Shown one piece after another: positions 1 to 8,876 of a stretch of DNA of 64,000 nt (within the stretch, counting starts at the first letter, position 1; each line of letters opens with the position of its first letter). Under the pieces are notes generated by a model that saw only the letters and a program-made list of their open reading frames with translations, did no database searches and was not told the DNA's origin. The DNA comes from Thermopolyspora flexuosa (GTDB lineage Bacteria > Actinomycetota > Actinomycetes > Streptosporangiales > Streptosporangiaceae). The position numbers and the translations under genes are program-made. The stretch spans positions 2,728,001 to 2,792,000 of the forward strand of contig NZ_VFPQ01000001.1 in the NCBI RefSeq assembly GCF_006716785.1, given 5' to 3'.

Positions 1-2
1 TG

Positions 3-854
3 TTCCTGCCCTGGCAGATCAAGGACTACCTGGCGCTGCGCGCGGCCGGGCGGCGGCCGTACCTCACCATCGGGCCCTGGTACCACCTCGACGTGCGGCA
101 CTGGCCGGTGGCGCACGCCGAGGCCGTCGCCTGGTTCCGCGCCCACCTGCTCGGCGACGCCTCCGGCCTGCGCGCCAACCCGGTGCGGCTGTACGTCACC
201 GGCGCGGGCGAGTGGCAGGACCACCCCGACTGGCCGGTGCCCGGCATGCGGCCGGCCCGCTGGCACCTGCAGCCGGGCTTCGCCCTCGCCGAGGCGAACC
301 CGGCGGACTCCGCGCCGGACCGGTTCCGGTACGACCCGCGCTCGCCCACCCCGGTGATCGGCGGCCCGGTGCTCGTCGGCAACTCCGAGCCGCGGGACAA
401 CCGGCCGCTCGAGGCCCGGCCGGACGTGCTCGTCTACACCTCCCCGGCGCTGGGTGCGGACGTGGAGGCGATCGGCCCGGTGACCGCCGAGGTGTTCGTA
501 CGGCCCAGCCGGGAGCACGCCGACGTGGTGGTGCGGGTGTGCGACGTGCACCCCGACGGGCGGTCGCTCAACGTGTGCGAGGGGGTGCGGCGGCTCGCCC
601 CCGGGGTGGCCCCGCCGGACGCGGACGGGGTGCGCCGGGTGCAGGTGGAGCTGTGGCCGATCGGGCACCGGTTCCGCCGCGGGCACCGGATCCGGGTGCA
701 CGTGGCGGGCGGGGCCTACCCGCGCATCGCCCGCAACACCGGGACCGGCGAGCCGCTGCTGCGCGACGGCGGCGCCATGGTCCCCACCGAGCTGGAGGTC
801 TTCCACGACCCGCGGCGGCCGTCGGCGGTCATCCTGCCCGTGGTGCCGCGCTGA
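3..854 (+). CDS. CocE/NonD family hydrolase, C-terminal part (5' end outside window)
   Basis: The reading frame is open from the first bases and stops at 852-854, so only the last 283 residues are seen. The visible part begins inside the alpha/beta-hydrolase domain: a GPW-YH motif near residue 22 is of the kind that carries a late catalytic His in this family. From about residue 120 it runs into the jelly-roll domain typical of X-Pro dipeptidyl-peptidase C-termini (text such as VTAEVFVRPS and DVHPDGRS). CocE/NonD enzymes are serine hydrolases of acyl esters or peptides; the substrate cannot be inferred. The nucleophile Ser lies outside the window. Confidence 0.85.
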   Translation, partial: FLPWQIKDYLALRAAGRRPYLTIGPWYHLDVRHWPVAHAEAVAWFRAHLLGDASGLRANPVRLYVTGAGEWQDHPDWPVPGMRPARWHLQPGFALAEANPADSAPDRFRYDPRSPTPVIGGPVLVGNSEPRDNRPLEARPDVLVYTSPALGADVEAIGPVTAEVFVRPSREHADVVVRVCDVHPDGRSLNVCEGVRRLAPGVAPPDADGVRRVQVELWPIGHRFRRGHRIRVHVAGGAYPRIARNTGTGEPLLRDGGAMVPTELEVFHDPRRPSAVILPVVPR

Positions 855-930
855 GCCCCGCCCGGTCCCGCGGGCGGGCGCGCCGGCGGAAAGTTTCACC
901 ACTGTTCCTCGCGCCGAGCAATGACGGTTT

Positions 931-3228
931 GTGATACCGGCTCGGGGATCTGTCCTGACCGGCGACTTTCGGGCGATGCACCGGAAGGGCTTACCTTTTC
1001 CCTTCTTGGGTGGATTAGGATTGGTGCCCTCCGCGATTTTCGACACACATCACGATGGGGACGAGGTGACCGGCCCGGATATTCAGCGGTGGGCGGGAAA
1101 CCTGCCTCCGGACACGTCCGACTTAATCGGACGCGACGGTGAGCTGACCGAAATAACCCGGCTCCTGGCCGGCGCCCGGCTGGTGACGCTGACCGGAATG
1201 CGGGGAATCGGAAAAACCTGCCTCGCCCGTGCCGCCGCCGCGCCGGCGCGCCGGCACTTCGCGCACGGCGCCTGGTTCGTCGAGGTCTGCGGCCAGACCG
1301 ACCCGGAGCTGCTGCCCCACGTGGTGCTGCGCCCGCTCCGCGCCCAGGACCAGTCGGCCCGGCCCGCCGAGGAGGCGCTCGCCGACTACCTCGCGGACAA
1401 GCGGATGCTGATCGTGCTCGACCTGCTCGACGCGACCGACGAGCTCACCGGCGCCTGCGCCACGCTGGTGGGGAACCTGCTGCGGGCCGCGCCGTACCTG
1501 CACGTGCTCGTCACCGCGCCCGCGCCGCTCGGCGTGCCCGGCGAACAGGTCCGGCCGGTGCCGCCGCTCGACCTGCCCGCGCCCGGCGCCGACCCCCGCC
1601 AGGCCGCGGCGATGCGGCTGCTGCTCGCGCGCGCCCGCGCCGCCGCGGGCGTCCCCGACCCGGACGAGGCGGACGGCGGGGCCGGGGGCACGGCCGGCGC
1701 GCCCGACGGCCGGTGGGACCCGGACGACCTCGCGGAGCTGTGCCGCATGCTCGGCGGCGTCCCGCTCGCGATCGAGCTGGCGGCCGCCCGGCTCGCCGGC
1801 CTGTCCGCGAAGGTCGCGGTGGACGGGCTCGGCGGCTGGATCGCGCGGCACGAGGACTCGCCGGGCGTGATCACCCCGGAGGGGCGGCTGCGCGCCGTGA
1901 TCGACTGGACCCACGAGCTGTGCGAGCCGGCCGAGCGGCGGCTGTGGGCCGAGCTGTCGGTGTTCTCCGTGTGCTTCGACGCGCAGGCGGCCGAGTACGT
2001 GCACCGCGGCGGCGGGGCGCGGGCGGACGCGCCCGTGCCGCTCGACGGGCTGGTCCGGGCCGGGCTCGTGGTCCCCGAACGCGTCGACGCCGACGAGCCG
2101 CGCTACCGCGTCCCGGCCGCGGTCGCCGCGCACGGGCGGGAGCGGCTGCGCGAGCGCGGCGAGGAGTCGATCGTGCGGGAGCGGCACCGGGACTTCTACC
2201 TGCGCCGGGCCCGCGACGGCGAGGTGGCCTGGGCGGGCCGCGCCCAGTTCGAGTGGTACCGGCGGCTCGTCCACGACCTGCCCAACCTCCGTGTGGCGCT
2301 CCGCTACTGCCTGCGCCGCCCGGCCGAGCACGAGCAGGGCCTGCTGATGGCCTGCTCGCTGTGGTACCTGTGGCTCGCCGCCGGGCTCGTCCGGGAGGGC
2401 CGCCACTACCTCGAGCGGTTCCTGAAGGTGGCGACCGCCCCGTCGGCGACCCGCACCAGGGCGCTGTGGGTGTGCGCGGCCGTCGCCGCGACCCAGGGCG
2501 ACCTCGAGCAGGCGCGCAGGCACGCCCACACGTGCGTGTCCCGGGCCGAGCACGAGCGCGACCTCGCCGCCGCCGGGTACGGCAGGCACGTGCTGGGCAC
2601 GGTCGCCCTGCTCGAGCACGACGACCAGACCGCGATCAACCGGCTGACCGAGGCCATCGGGTGGCACCGCGCCACCGGCGAGCTCACCCCCGGGCTGCTC
2701 GTCGGCCTGCCGCAGCTCGCGGTCGTCTACGACCGCGCCGGCGAGCGGCAGCAGGCCAGGGACCTGCTCAACGAGGCGATCACCACCTGCAACGAGGCCG
2801 GTGAGCTGTGGGCGCGCAGCATCGCGGTGCACGTGCTGGGCGTGGTGGACTACGGGGCCGGGGATCTCGACGCGGCCTGGGCGCACGCCCGCGACGCGCT
2901 GCGCACCAAGCGGGTGTTCGGCGACGTGGCCGGCATCGCGATGTGCCTGGAGCTGCTCGCCTGGGTGTCGGCGAAGCGCGGGGACGCGGTGCGGGCCGCC
3001 CGCCTGCTCGGGGCGGCGCAGGAGAACTGGAGCCTGTACGGCCTGTCCCACGCCGGCCACGTCGGCGACATGCCGCAGCACCACGAGTGCGAGCGGATCA
3101 CGCGGCGGGCCCTCGGCGAGGCCGCCTTCGCGGCGGCGTTCGAGGAGGGCAGAGGGCTCGACCTGAGCGACGCGATCGCCTACGCGCTCGGCGAGGCCGT
3201 CCCCGGGATGCCCGGCCGCAGGGGCTAG
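931..3228 (+). CDS. STAND/NB-ARC ATPase with TPR-like C-terminus, no DNA-binding domain
   Basis: 765 residues if read from the GTG at 931; an in-frame ATG at 976 and later GTGs are alternatives because no strong ribosome site decides the start. A P-loop GMRGIGKT lies near residue 90, a Walker B-like strand LIVLDLLD follows, and a GGVPLAIELAAAR motif marks the end of the NB-ARC module. The C-terminal half is alpha-helical and Ala/Arg/Leu-rich, resembling TPR arrays of AfsR/LuxR-type ATPase regulators. Unlike those, no BTAD, SARP or LuxR HTH domain is visible at either end, so any output must be through a partner. A signalling role is inference. The next gene, an anti-sigma-like kinase, lies about 115 bp downstream. 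Confidence 0.75.
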   Translation: MIPARGSVLTGDFRAMHRKGLPFPFLGGLGLVPSAIFDTHHDGDEVTGPDIQRWAGNLPPDTSDLIGRDGELTEITRLLAGARLVTLTGMRGIGKTCLARAAAAPARRHFAHGAWFVEVCGQTDPELLPHVVLRPLRAQDQSARPAEEALADYLADKRMLIVLDLLDATDELTGACATLVGNLLRAAPYLHVLVTAPAPLGVPGEQVRPVPPLDLPAPGADPRQAAAMRLLLARARAAAGVPDPDEADGGAGGTAGAPDGRWDPDDLAELCRMLGGVPLAIELAAARLAGLSAKVAVDGLGGWIARHEDSPGVITPEGRLRAVIDWTHELCEPAERRLWAELSVFSVCFDAQAAEYVHRGGGARADAPVPLDGLVRAGLVVPERVDADEPRYRVPAAVAAHGRERLRERGEESIVRERHRDFYLRRARDGEVAWAGRAQFEWYRRLVHDLPNLRVALRYCLRRPAEHEQGLLMACSLWYLWLAAGLVREGRHYLERFLKVATAPSATRTRALWVCAAVAATQGDLEQARRHAHTCVSRAEHERDLAAAGYGRHVLGTVALLEHDDQTAINRLTEAIGWHRATGELTPGLLVGLPQLAVVYDRAGERQQARDLLNEAITTCNEAGELWARSIAVHVLGVVDYGAGDLDAAWAHARDALRTKRVFGDVAGIAMCLELLAWVSAKRGDAVRAARLLGAAQENWSLYGLSHAGHVGDMPQHHECERITRRALGEAAFAAAFEEGRGLDLSDAIAYALGEAVPGMPGRRG

Positions 3229-3343
3229 CGCGGCCCGCGCTCCGGCCGGGCCCGTTCCAGCCTGATGCGGGGAAATACCGGTGAAATCACGTTTCGGCCG
3301 CCTTGTGAGGGCATGTCGATAGATGTGCCTTCAAGGAGGTGGC

Positions 3344-3808
3344 ATGGAGGTGATCATCACGGTGCGGCTTCCCCGGGACGCCGCGAGCGTTCCGGTGATC
3401 AGGGGTATCCTCAACGCGGCGCTCCGGGTGATCGGAGTCGCCCCGCAGGTTCGTGACGACATCCAGCTCATGCTCGCCGAGGCCTGCACCAACGTCGTGC
3501 TGCACGCGCGGGCCGCCGACGAGTACGACGTGACCGCGCGGGTCTGCGAGGACCTGTGCGTGCTCAAGGTGACCGACCAGGGCGGCGGGCTCATCGACGA
3601 GTCCGTCCCGGCGGCCGCGGGCCTCGCCGAGACCGGGCGCGGCCTGAAGATCATGGAGGACCTGGCGGACGCCATGCTCGTGGCGAATTTCCCGGAGAGA
3701 GGGCTGAGCGTCCATTTGGAAAAGGTCCTGCAGTTCGCCCCGGACGCGCTCGGGGAAAGGCTGCAGGTGGCATCCGCGAATGGGGCGAACACGCACCTGA
3801 GGCGGTAA
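3344..3808 (+). CDS. ATP-binding anti-sigma factor-like protein (RsbW/SpoIIAB family)
   Basis: 154 residues. The GHKL ATPase fold is recognisable: an N-box with LAEACTNVVLHA near residue 45, a G1 box DQGGGL near 82, and a G2 box TGRGLKIM near 101. RsbW-type kinases bind alternative sigma factors or phosphorylate anti-sigma-factor antagonists. No sigma factor or STAS antagonist gene is adjacent, so the partner is unknown. A strong AAGGAGG at 3333-3339 lies just before ATG 3344; GTG 3350 would have better spacing. The C-terminal 25 residues go beyond the usual fold. Confidence 0.85.
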   Translation: MEVIITVRLPRDAASVPVIRGILNAALRVIGVAPQVRDDIQLMLAEACTNVVLHARAADEYDVTARVCEDLCVLKVTDQGGGLIDESVPAAAGLAETGRGLKIMEDLADAMLVANFPERGLSVHLEKVLQFAPDALGERLQVASANGANTHLRR

Positions 3809-4040
3809 CCCGCACACGGCGGGAGGAAACCCGAGGAACGGGGCCGGCACCGCGGGGAAAACGCCGAGCCCGGGCGGGCGGGGGCGACCTGGGGAATTTC
3901 CGGCCCGCACGGCGAGGTGACGCGACACCGCGGGGTGTCCGGACGACAGGCAGGCCGTACGGCATCCGGGCGGAAACGGTCCGGCGCGCGCCGCGCCGTC
4001 GCGGACGCGCCGCCGACCGCGGGCCGCACGGCCGGTGAGA
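3809..4040. other. Intergenic between convergent genes
   Basis: GC-rich 232-bp spacer between the stop codons of the anti-sigma-like gene and the Ppx/GppA gene. No convincing gene, and no clean terminator hairpin that I could pair by eye. Confidence 0.5.
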
Positions 4041-5012
4041 TCAGACGAGCAGGGGAATCGTGACCGCGGCGCCGTTCGCCGGCGCGCCGGTCATGGTGTC
4101 GAGGCGGCGCAGGATCACGCCCTCCCGGAGCGCCCACGGGCACAGCTCCAGCTCGGGCAGCTCGAACAGGTCCATGGCGGCGTCCGCGACGATCGCCCCG
4201 GCGAGCAGCTGCGGGGCGCGGGCCGCCGACACGCCGGGCAGCTGGGCGCGCTCGGCCGCGGGCATGCGCGCCAGCCGCGCGGTCCACTCGCGCAGGTCGT
4301 CCCGGCGCAGCACCCGCTTGACGTAGGGCCCCTCGGCGGAGGGCGCGGCCCCGGTGATCCGGGCGAGCTGGCGGAACGTCTTGGAGGTGGCCACCGCGTG
4401 GTCGGGCCGGCCGTACCGCAGGATGCCGCCCGCGACCCGGCCGAGCTCGGCGCGGACGTACCGCCGCAGCCGCCGTACCTCCTCCTCCGGCGGCGGGTCG
4501 GCGGTGAGGTGGGTGCGGGTGAGCCGCCCGGCGCCGAGCGGCAGCGAGACGGCGGCGTCCGGGTCCTCGTCGATGCCGGTGGCGAGCTCGAGCGAGCCGC
4601 CGCCGATGTCCACCACGAGCAGCCGCCCGGAGGACCAGCCGAACCAGCGGCGCACCGCGAGGAAGGTGAGCCGCGCCTCGGCCTCCCCCGGCAGCACCGG
4701 GATCTCCAGCCCGGTGCCGGCGGCGATGCGTGCGAGCACCTCCGGCCCGTTGGCGGCGTCCCGCAGCGCCGAGGTGGCGAAGGCGAGCAGGTCCTCCACG
4801 CCCTTGTCCTCGGCGATGCGCAGCCCGTGCTCGATCGCCTCGCGCAGCCGCCGCTCGCCCTCGGCCGACAGCCGCTCGCCGTCCGCCATGTGCTCGGCGA
4901 GCCGCAGCTCGGACTTGTGGGAGTACGCCGCCAGCGGGCGGGCGCCCGGGTGGGCGTCGACCACGAGCATGTGGACCGTGTTGGAGCCCACGTCGAGTAC
5001 GCCAAGTCTCAT
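4041..5012 (-). CDS. Ppx/GppA exopolyphosphatase family protein
   Basis: 323 residues, close to the usual length of actinobacterial short Ppx proteins (about 310-330). The N-terminus carries the ASKHA phosphate-binding motif [12 protein letters not shown] at residues 4-15, and a second glycine-rich phosphate loop [10 protein letters not shown] lies near residue 135. Family members hydrolyse inorganic polyphosphate or pppGpp; which one cannot be told here. The ATG at 5012 has no Shine-Dalgarno. A TAGTAC hexamer ends only 9 nt upstream of the ATG, so the message may be leaderless. This is the first of a run of reverse-strand genes, with a 57-bp gap to the DUF3592 gene. Confidence 0.9.
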   Translation of the reverse strand: MRLGVLDVGSNTVHMLVVDAHPGARPLAAYSHKSELRLAEHMADGERLSAEGERRLREAIEHGLRIAEDKGVEDLLAFATSALRDAANGPEVLARIAAGTGLEIPVLPGEAEARLTFLAVRRWFGWSSGRLLVVDIGGGSLELATGIDEDPDAAVSLPLGAGRLTRTHLTADPPPEEEVRRLRRYVRAELGRVAGGILRYGRPDHAVATSKTFRQLARITGAAPSAEGPYVKRVLRRDDLREWTARLARMPAAERAQLPGVSAARAPQLLAGAIVADAAMDLFELPELELCPWALREGVILRRLDTMTGAPANGAAVTIPLLV

Positions 5013-5069
5013 ATGCGCAACGTACTACCCGCGCGCCCGCCGCCGATGTCCCCGGGCGGGGCGCGCCGC

Positions 5070-5489
5070 CTAACCCCCGAGGACGGCGATCAGGACCCCG
5101 ACCGCCACGAAGATCAGGCCGAACGCCGCGAAGAGGACGCCGTGCAGGCCGCCCCTGCCCGAAAGCCGGTCGACGCGCACCTTGCCGGGGTCGGCCGGGT
5201 CGTAGAGCACGTACACCGCCTCGCCGACGAAGCCCACCGGCGGGAAGGAGGCGAAGACCGACTTCGCCTCGACCGGCGTCCCGTCGAGCGTGGTGAACGC
5301 GACCACCGGCCGGTACAGCGTGCTGGAACCGCCGCCCGAGAAACTGCTCAACTCCACGATCCGGCCGGGCACCCGTACCGCCCGGCGCCGGAACCGCCGG
5401 GCGTTGACCACGATCCACGTCCCGGCGATCACGCACGCGAGCCCGGAGAGGCCGAAGATGAGAGCGGTCTGGTACGGCTCAGGCACCAC
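5070..5489 (-). CDS. DUF3592 membrane protein
   Basis: 139 residues with a transmembrane helix at each end (about residues 8-28 and 115-137), separated by a soluble region holding the DUF3592 pattern: V-G-RIVEL, then YRPVVAFTT, then VYVLYDPADPGKVRVD. Proteins of this family are small bitopic or two-helix membrane proteins of unknown function. The start is GTG immediately followed by a Val codon GTG. It reads in the same direction as the Ppx/GppA gene downstream and the MetE-like gene 119 bp upstream, but the spacing does not prove an operon. Confidence 0.8.
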   Translation of the reverse strand: MVPEPYQTALIFGLSGLACVIAGTWIVVNARRFRRRAVRVPGRIVELSSFSGGGSSTLYRPVVAFTTLDGTPVEAKSVFASFPPVGFVGEAVYVLYDPADPGKVRVDRLSGRGGLHGVLFAAFGLIFVAVGVLIAVLGG

Positions 5490-5608
5490 CTGCTCACTCC
5501 CGATGGCGTGGCGGCGGGTGCCGCCCGTGCCGCGGCAGGGCGGGCACGGCGGGAGGCGGGCACCCGCCGCGGGTCATCCGTCCTGCGGCCCGCCGCTGCC
5601 GGCCGCCG

Positions 5609-6727
5609 TCAGAGTCCGCCCCAGACCTCTTGGGCGGTCTCGACGATGAGGCGGAGCTTGGCGACCTGCTGCTCGTGGGTGAGGGCGTTGCCCTCGACCG
5701 TGGAGGAGAAGCCGCACTGGCCGGAGATCGCGAGCTGGTCGATGTCGATGTACTTGCTCGCCTCCTCGATGCGGCGCTTGAGCACGTCCTTCGACTCCAG
5801 CTCGCCGCGCTTGGTGGTGACCAGGCCGAGCACCACCATCTTGCCCTTGGGCACGAACCGCAGCGGCTCGAAGCCGCCGGAGCGCTCGTCGTCGTACTCG
5901 AGGAAGAAGCCGTCGACGTTGAGCTCGTTGAACAGCGCCTCGGCCACGAAGTCGTAGCCGCCGGAGGCGGCCCAGGACGAGCGGAAGTTGCCGCGGCACA
6001 TGTGGGTGGTGATCGTCATGCCCTCGGGCTTGTTCGCGACCGCGGCGTTGATCTGCTTGATGTAGCGCAGGTGGAGGTGCTCGGCGTCCTCGCCGCGCTC
6101 GGCGATCTGGGCCCGCTGCGCGGGGTCGTTGAGGTACGCGAGGCTGGTGTCGTCGAACTGCAGGTAGGTGCAGCCGAGCTCGCCGAGCCGCCGCACCTGC
6201 TCGGCGTAGACCGCGGCGAGGTCGGACCAGAACTCCTCGATGTCCGGATAGACGGACCGGTCGATGGCGGCGGGCCCGCCACGGTAGTGGACCATGTTCG
6301 GCGAGGGGATGGTGAGCTTGGGGGTCGCGGTGGTCACCTGCTCGGCGAGGAAGGTGAAGTGGTCCCCGAAGATCGTCTCCTTCAGGTGGAGCCGCTCGCC
6401 GACGTGCAGCGCGGCCGGGGTGAACTCGATCACGCCCTGCTCGTTGCGGAACCGCACCTTGATGGTGCCGGGCGCCTTGCCGATGCCGCCGATGCGGTAG
6501 ATGAAGTCCATGTGCCAGGAGTCGCGGCGGAACTCGCCGTCGGTGGCCGACTTCAGCCCGACCTCCTCCTGCATCCGCACCACGTCCCGGATCGCCTCGT
6601 CCTCGACCCGGCGCAGCTCCTGGGCGTCGATGCGGCCCGCGGCGAAGTCCTCCCTCGCCTTCAGCAGGGCGGGCGGACGGAGCAGGCTCCCCACGTGATC
6701 GGCGCGGAACGGCGGCCTAGTGCGCAT
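5609..6727 (-). CDS. MetE C-terminal-domain protein (cobalamin-independent methionine synthase-like, YxjG/YxjH type)
   Basis: 372 residues, the size of single-domain YxjG/YxjH homologs rather than full MetE (about 750). It opens with PFRADHVGSLLRP, the family signature, and carries LQFDDTSLAYL in mid-protein and a THMCRGNFRSSW zinc/substrate region near 240. MetE-like enzymes transfer a methyl group to homocysteine or a related thiol; this one lacks the folate-binding N-terminal domain, so its methyl donor is uncertain. ATG 6727 is chosen because GAGGAG lies 9-14 bases upstream; a longer reading from 6760 has no such site. Confidence 0.88.
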   Translation of the reverse strand: MRTRPPFRADHVGSLLRPPALLKAREDFAAGRIDAQELRRVEDEAIRDVVRMQEEVGLKSATDGEFRRDSWHMDFIYRIGGIGKAPGTIKVRFRNEQGVIEFTPAALHVGERLHLKETIFGDHFTFLAEQVTTATPKLTIPSPNMVHYRGGPAAIDRSVYPDIEEFWSDLAAVYAEQVRRLGELGCTYLQFDDTSLAYLNDPAQRAQIAERGEDAEHLHLRYIKQINAAVANKPEGMTITTHMCRGNFRSSWAASGGYDFVAEALFNELNVDGFFLEYDDERSGGFEPLRFVPKGKMVVLGLVTTKRGELESKDVLKRRIEEASKYIDIDQLAISGQCGFSSTVEGNALTHEQQVAKLRLIVETAQEVWGGL

Positions 6728-6790
6728 GCGGCTTTTCTCCTCGACGTTCACATAATCCACAAATCGGGTCGAAGGAGGAGCCTAGAAGAT

Positions 6791-7591
6791 TTACCGCCGC
6801 GCCGCGAGGGTGGAGATCGCCGGCGTTCGCGTCACCTCGAATCCGGCCGCGCGGGCGATCGCGGCGAAACGCACCGCGTCCCGTACGGCGGCGCCACCGG
6901 GGTCGTTGTTGAAATACACGTAGCAGTCCTGGTCGAGCGGCCGCACGCCCGTTTCGCCGGGGCCGGCGGCGCCGAGCCGGTCCACCCAGGAGCGCAGCGC
7001 GGCGTCGCCGTACGACGGCCACGGCCGCGCCCGCCCCTCGTGAAAGCGCACATAGGTCCATCCGGCGGTGCGCCACAGCGGGGTGAGCGGGCGGCCGAGC
7101 CGGTCCGACCAGCACAGCGCGGCCCCGTGGGCGGCGAGGATGTCGCGGATCTCGTCGGTCCACCAGGAGTCGTGGCGCGGCTCCACGGCCACCCGCGCCC
7201 GGCCGCGGAAGCAGGCGAGGCAGGCCGCCAGCCGGTCCGGGTCGGCACGCAGGGTGGGCGGAAGCTGCAGCAGGATCGGGCCGAGCCGGTCCCCCAGGCC
7301 CTCGGCGGCGTCGAGGAGCAGCCGTACCGGCCCTTCGGGGTCCTTGAGCCGTTTGATGTGCGTGAGAAAGCGGCTCGCCTTCACCGCCATGACGAAGTCC
7401 GGCGGGGTGCGCTCGCGCCAGGTGCGGAAGGTCTCGTGGCCGGGGAGGCGGTAGAAGGCGTTGTTGTTCTCCACGGTGGCGAACGCCGCGGCGTAGTGTT
7501 CCAGCCACCGTCGTTGCGGCAGGCCGGGCGGGTAGAGCACGTCCCGCCAGTCGGCGTACTGCCATCCCGAGGTCCCCACATGCATCGGCAT
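6791..7591 (-). CDS. DUF72 family protein (YecE-like)
   Basis: 266 residues. It has the TIM-barrel-like DUF72 pattern: VGTSGWQYADW near residue 5, NNNAFYRLP near 42, VMAVKASRFLTHIKRL near 67, LLQLPP near 107, VEPRHDSWW near 135 and YVYFNND near 228. The family is widespread but lacks an agreed reaction. It reads opposite to nothing nearby and is followed 63 bp downstream by the MetE-like gene. The start ATG 7591 is followed by a second ATG two codons later; neither has a clear ribosome site. Confidence 0.88.
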   Translation of the reverse strand: MPMHVGTSGWQYADWRDVLYPPGLPQRRWLEHYAAAFATVENNNAFYRLPGHETFRTWRERTPPDFVMAVKASRFLTHIKRLKDPEGPVRLLLDAAEGLGDRLGPILLQLPPTLRADPDRLAACLACFRGRARVAVEPRHDSWWTDEIRDILAAHGAALCWSDRLGRPLTPLWRTAGWTYVRFHEGRARPWPSYGDAALRSWVDRLGAAGPGETGVRPLDQDCYVYFNNDPGGAAVRDAVRFAAIARAAGFEVTRTPAISTLAARR

Positions 7592-7624
7592 GGCCGACGC
7601 CCTACCCGCGAAGCGCGGGCTCTG

Positions 7625-8134
7625 TCAGCTCCCGGGCGCGGGGTTCGCGGTGTGGGCGACGAGGCGGACCGGGCAGCAGGCGGAGCGGGCGAGCTCCAGC
7701 GCGGGGCACCGGTGCAGGCGGCGGGCCCAGCCGCCGCGGCGGCGGGTCCCCACGTACACGGCCGAGGCGCGGCTCGCCATGGCGATCTCCGCCAGGGCGT
7801 CGGCCGGGCGCCCGTTGGCCACCAGGAACTCCCAGTTGAGGCCGCGCGGCTCGGCCACCTGGACGCAGTGCAGCCAGGCCTCCAGCTCCAGCGCGTCCCG
7901 CCACTCGCTCACCACGGCCGTCGCGTAGGGGGCCATGAGCACCATCATCTCGGCGAGCATCGGCTCGGCGCGGACGTGCACGCACAGCAGCCGGGCCTGG
8001 GTGTCGACCGCGTCGCCGGCGGCCTCGGTCAGCGCCGCCAGCCCGGAGGACGTGCCGTCGACGCCCACCACGACGATGCCGTTCGCATGGGAGCTGTCCG
8101 TGTCACCGCTGATCGGCCGCGGCTTGGAAATCAT
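7625..8134 (-). CDS. Universal stress protein (single UspA domain)
   Basis: 169 residues from ATG 8134; an upstream in-frame GTG at 8143 adds three residues. The N-terminal beta-strand VVVGVDGTSSG (about residues 21-31) is the standard UspA start. The usual G-2x-G-9x-G(S/T) ATP loop near the C-terminus is altered: the text reads VGTRRRGGWARRLHRCPALEL, so ATP binding may be lost. It is divergent from the MarR gene, with a 97-bp region between the two start codons that holds a 12-bp palindrome. Co-regulation with marR is inference. Confidence 0.85.
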   Translation of the reverse strand: MISKPRPISGDTDSSHANGIVVVGVDGTSSGLAALTEAAGDAVDTQARLLCVHVRAEPMLAEMMVLMAPYATAVVSEWRDALELEAWLHCVQVAEPRGLNWEFLVANGRPADALAEIAMASRASAVYVGTRRRGGWARRLHRCPALELARSACCPVRLVAHTANPAPGS

Positions 8135-8173
8135 CCGTATCACGCCCCATGTCGCGCATGCGGGGAAAAATGC

Positions 8174-8185
8174 ATAGCATGCTAT
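8174..8185. promoter_or_regulatory. 12-bp perfect palindrome, candidate MarR operator
   Basis: ATAGCATGCTAT reads the same on both strands and sits in an AT-rich island between the divergent usp and marR genes. A weaker partial dyad, CATAG-4-CTGTG, lies about 14 bp further on. MarR repressors commonly bind such palindromes in their own divergent promoter region. Binding is not shown by sequence alone. Confidence 0.5.
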
Positions 8186-8231
8186 ATTTCACTCTTCATA
8201 GTACGCTGTGGAGTTCGGGAGGGGAATGGGC

Positions 8232-8825
8232 ATGCCGGTCGCGGACCCGAATTCCACCCCGGACGGGGCGGGTACCACGATCGATCCCACTCTTCCCGTG
8301 AATTCCCCCGCGACGCAAGGGGACTCACCGGGGAATCACCGGTTACCGGGCTCCGATCCGGGCGGTCATCCGGACACCGCGCCCGATACGGTGACGGACG
8401 CCGCGCCGTTCGTCGCCGCGGTGATCGACATCGTCCGCGCGGCACGCCGTACCGGATCGGCGGGCCGCGGCCTCAACGGCCAGGGCATCTCGCTCTCCCA
8501 GCTCGTCGTGCTCACCGCGGTCGGTACGGCGGGCAGCCGCGGCGTCTCGGCGATCGCCGAGGAGGCCGGGCTCGCCCAGCCGAGCGTGACGCGCACCCTC
8601 GACACGCTGCACCGCCGCGGCCTGGTGCGCCGGGACCGGCATCCGGGCGACGGCCGCAGCACCCAGGTGGCGCTCACCGAGGAGGGCGCGCGGCTGGTCG
8701 GCGGCAAGGCGGCGGAGGTCCACACCCGGCTCGCCGAGATCTGGCACGATGTGCCGCCCGAGGCCCGCGAGCACGTGCTCGCCTTCCTGTCCCGCCTCGC
8801 CAAGGTCGTGGAGACGCTGGGCTGA
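8232..8825 (+). CDS. MarR family transcriptional regulator
   Basis: 197 residues. After a disordered 45-residue leader rich in Pro, Asp and Thr, the winged-helix region begins; SRGVSAIAEEAGLAQPSVTRTLDTLHRRGLVRR is the recognition helix-wing segment (about residues 90-125) and is followed by the wing DRHPGDGRSTQVALT. Start ATG 8232 is chosen because GGGAGGGG lies 7-8 bases upstream; ATG 8226 and GTG 8208 are too close to or before it. MarR proteins usually repress their own and adjacent genes in response to small phenolic or oxidative ligands. The neighbouring usp gene is the likely target (inference). Confidence 0.88.
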   Translation: MPVADPNSTPDGAGTTIDPTLPVNSPATQGDSPGNHRLPGSDPGGHPDTAPDTVTDAAPFVAAVIDIVRAARRTGSAGRGLNGQGISLSQLVVLTAVGTAGSRGVSAIAEEAGLAQPSVTRTLDTLHRRGLVRRDRHPGDGRSTQVALTEEGARLVGGKAAEVHTRLAEIWHDVPPEAREHVLAFLSRLAKVVETLG

Positions 8826-8876
8826 CCCGGCACGCGCGGGGCGTGATGCGCCGTTTCGACCGGTAAGGAGTGTCCT

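Noticed and set aside
5630-8866. Very long open frame opposite the MetE-like, DUF72 and Usp genes
   Set aside because: It is antisense to well-recognised genes; the Gly/Arg/Glu/His-rich text is typical of shadow frames in GC-rich DNA.
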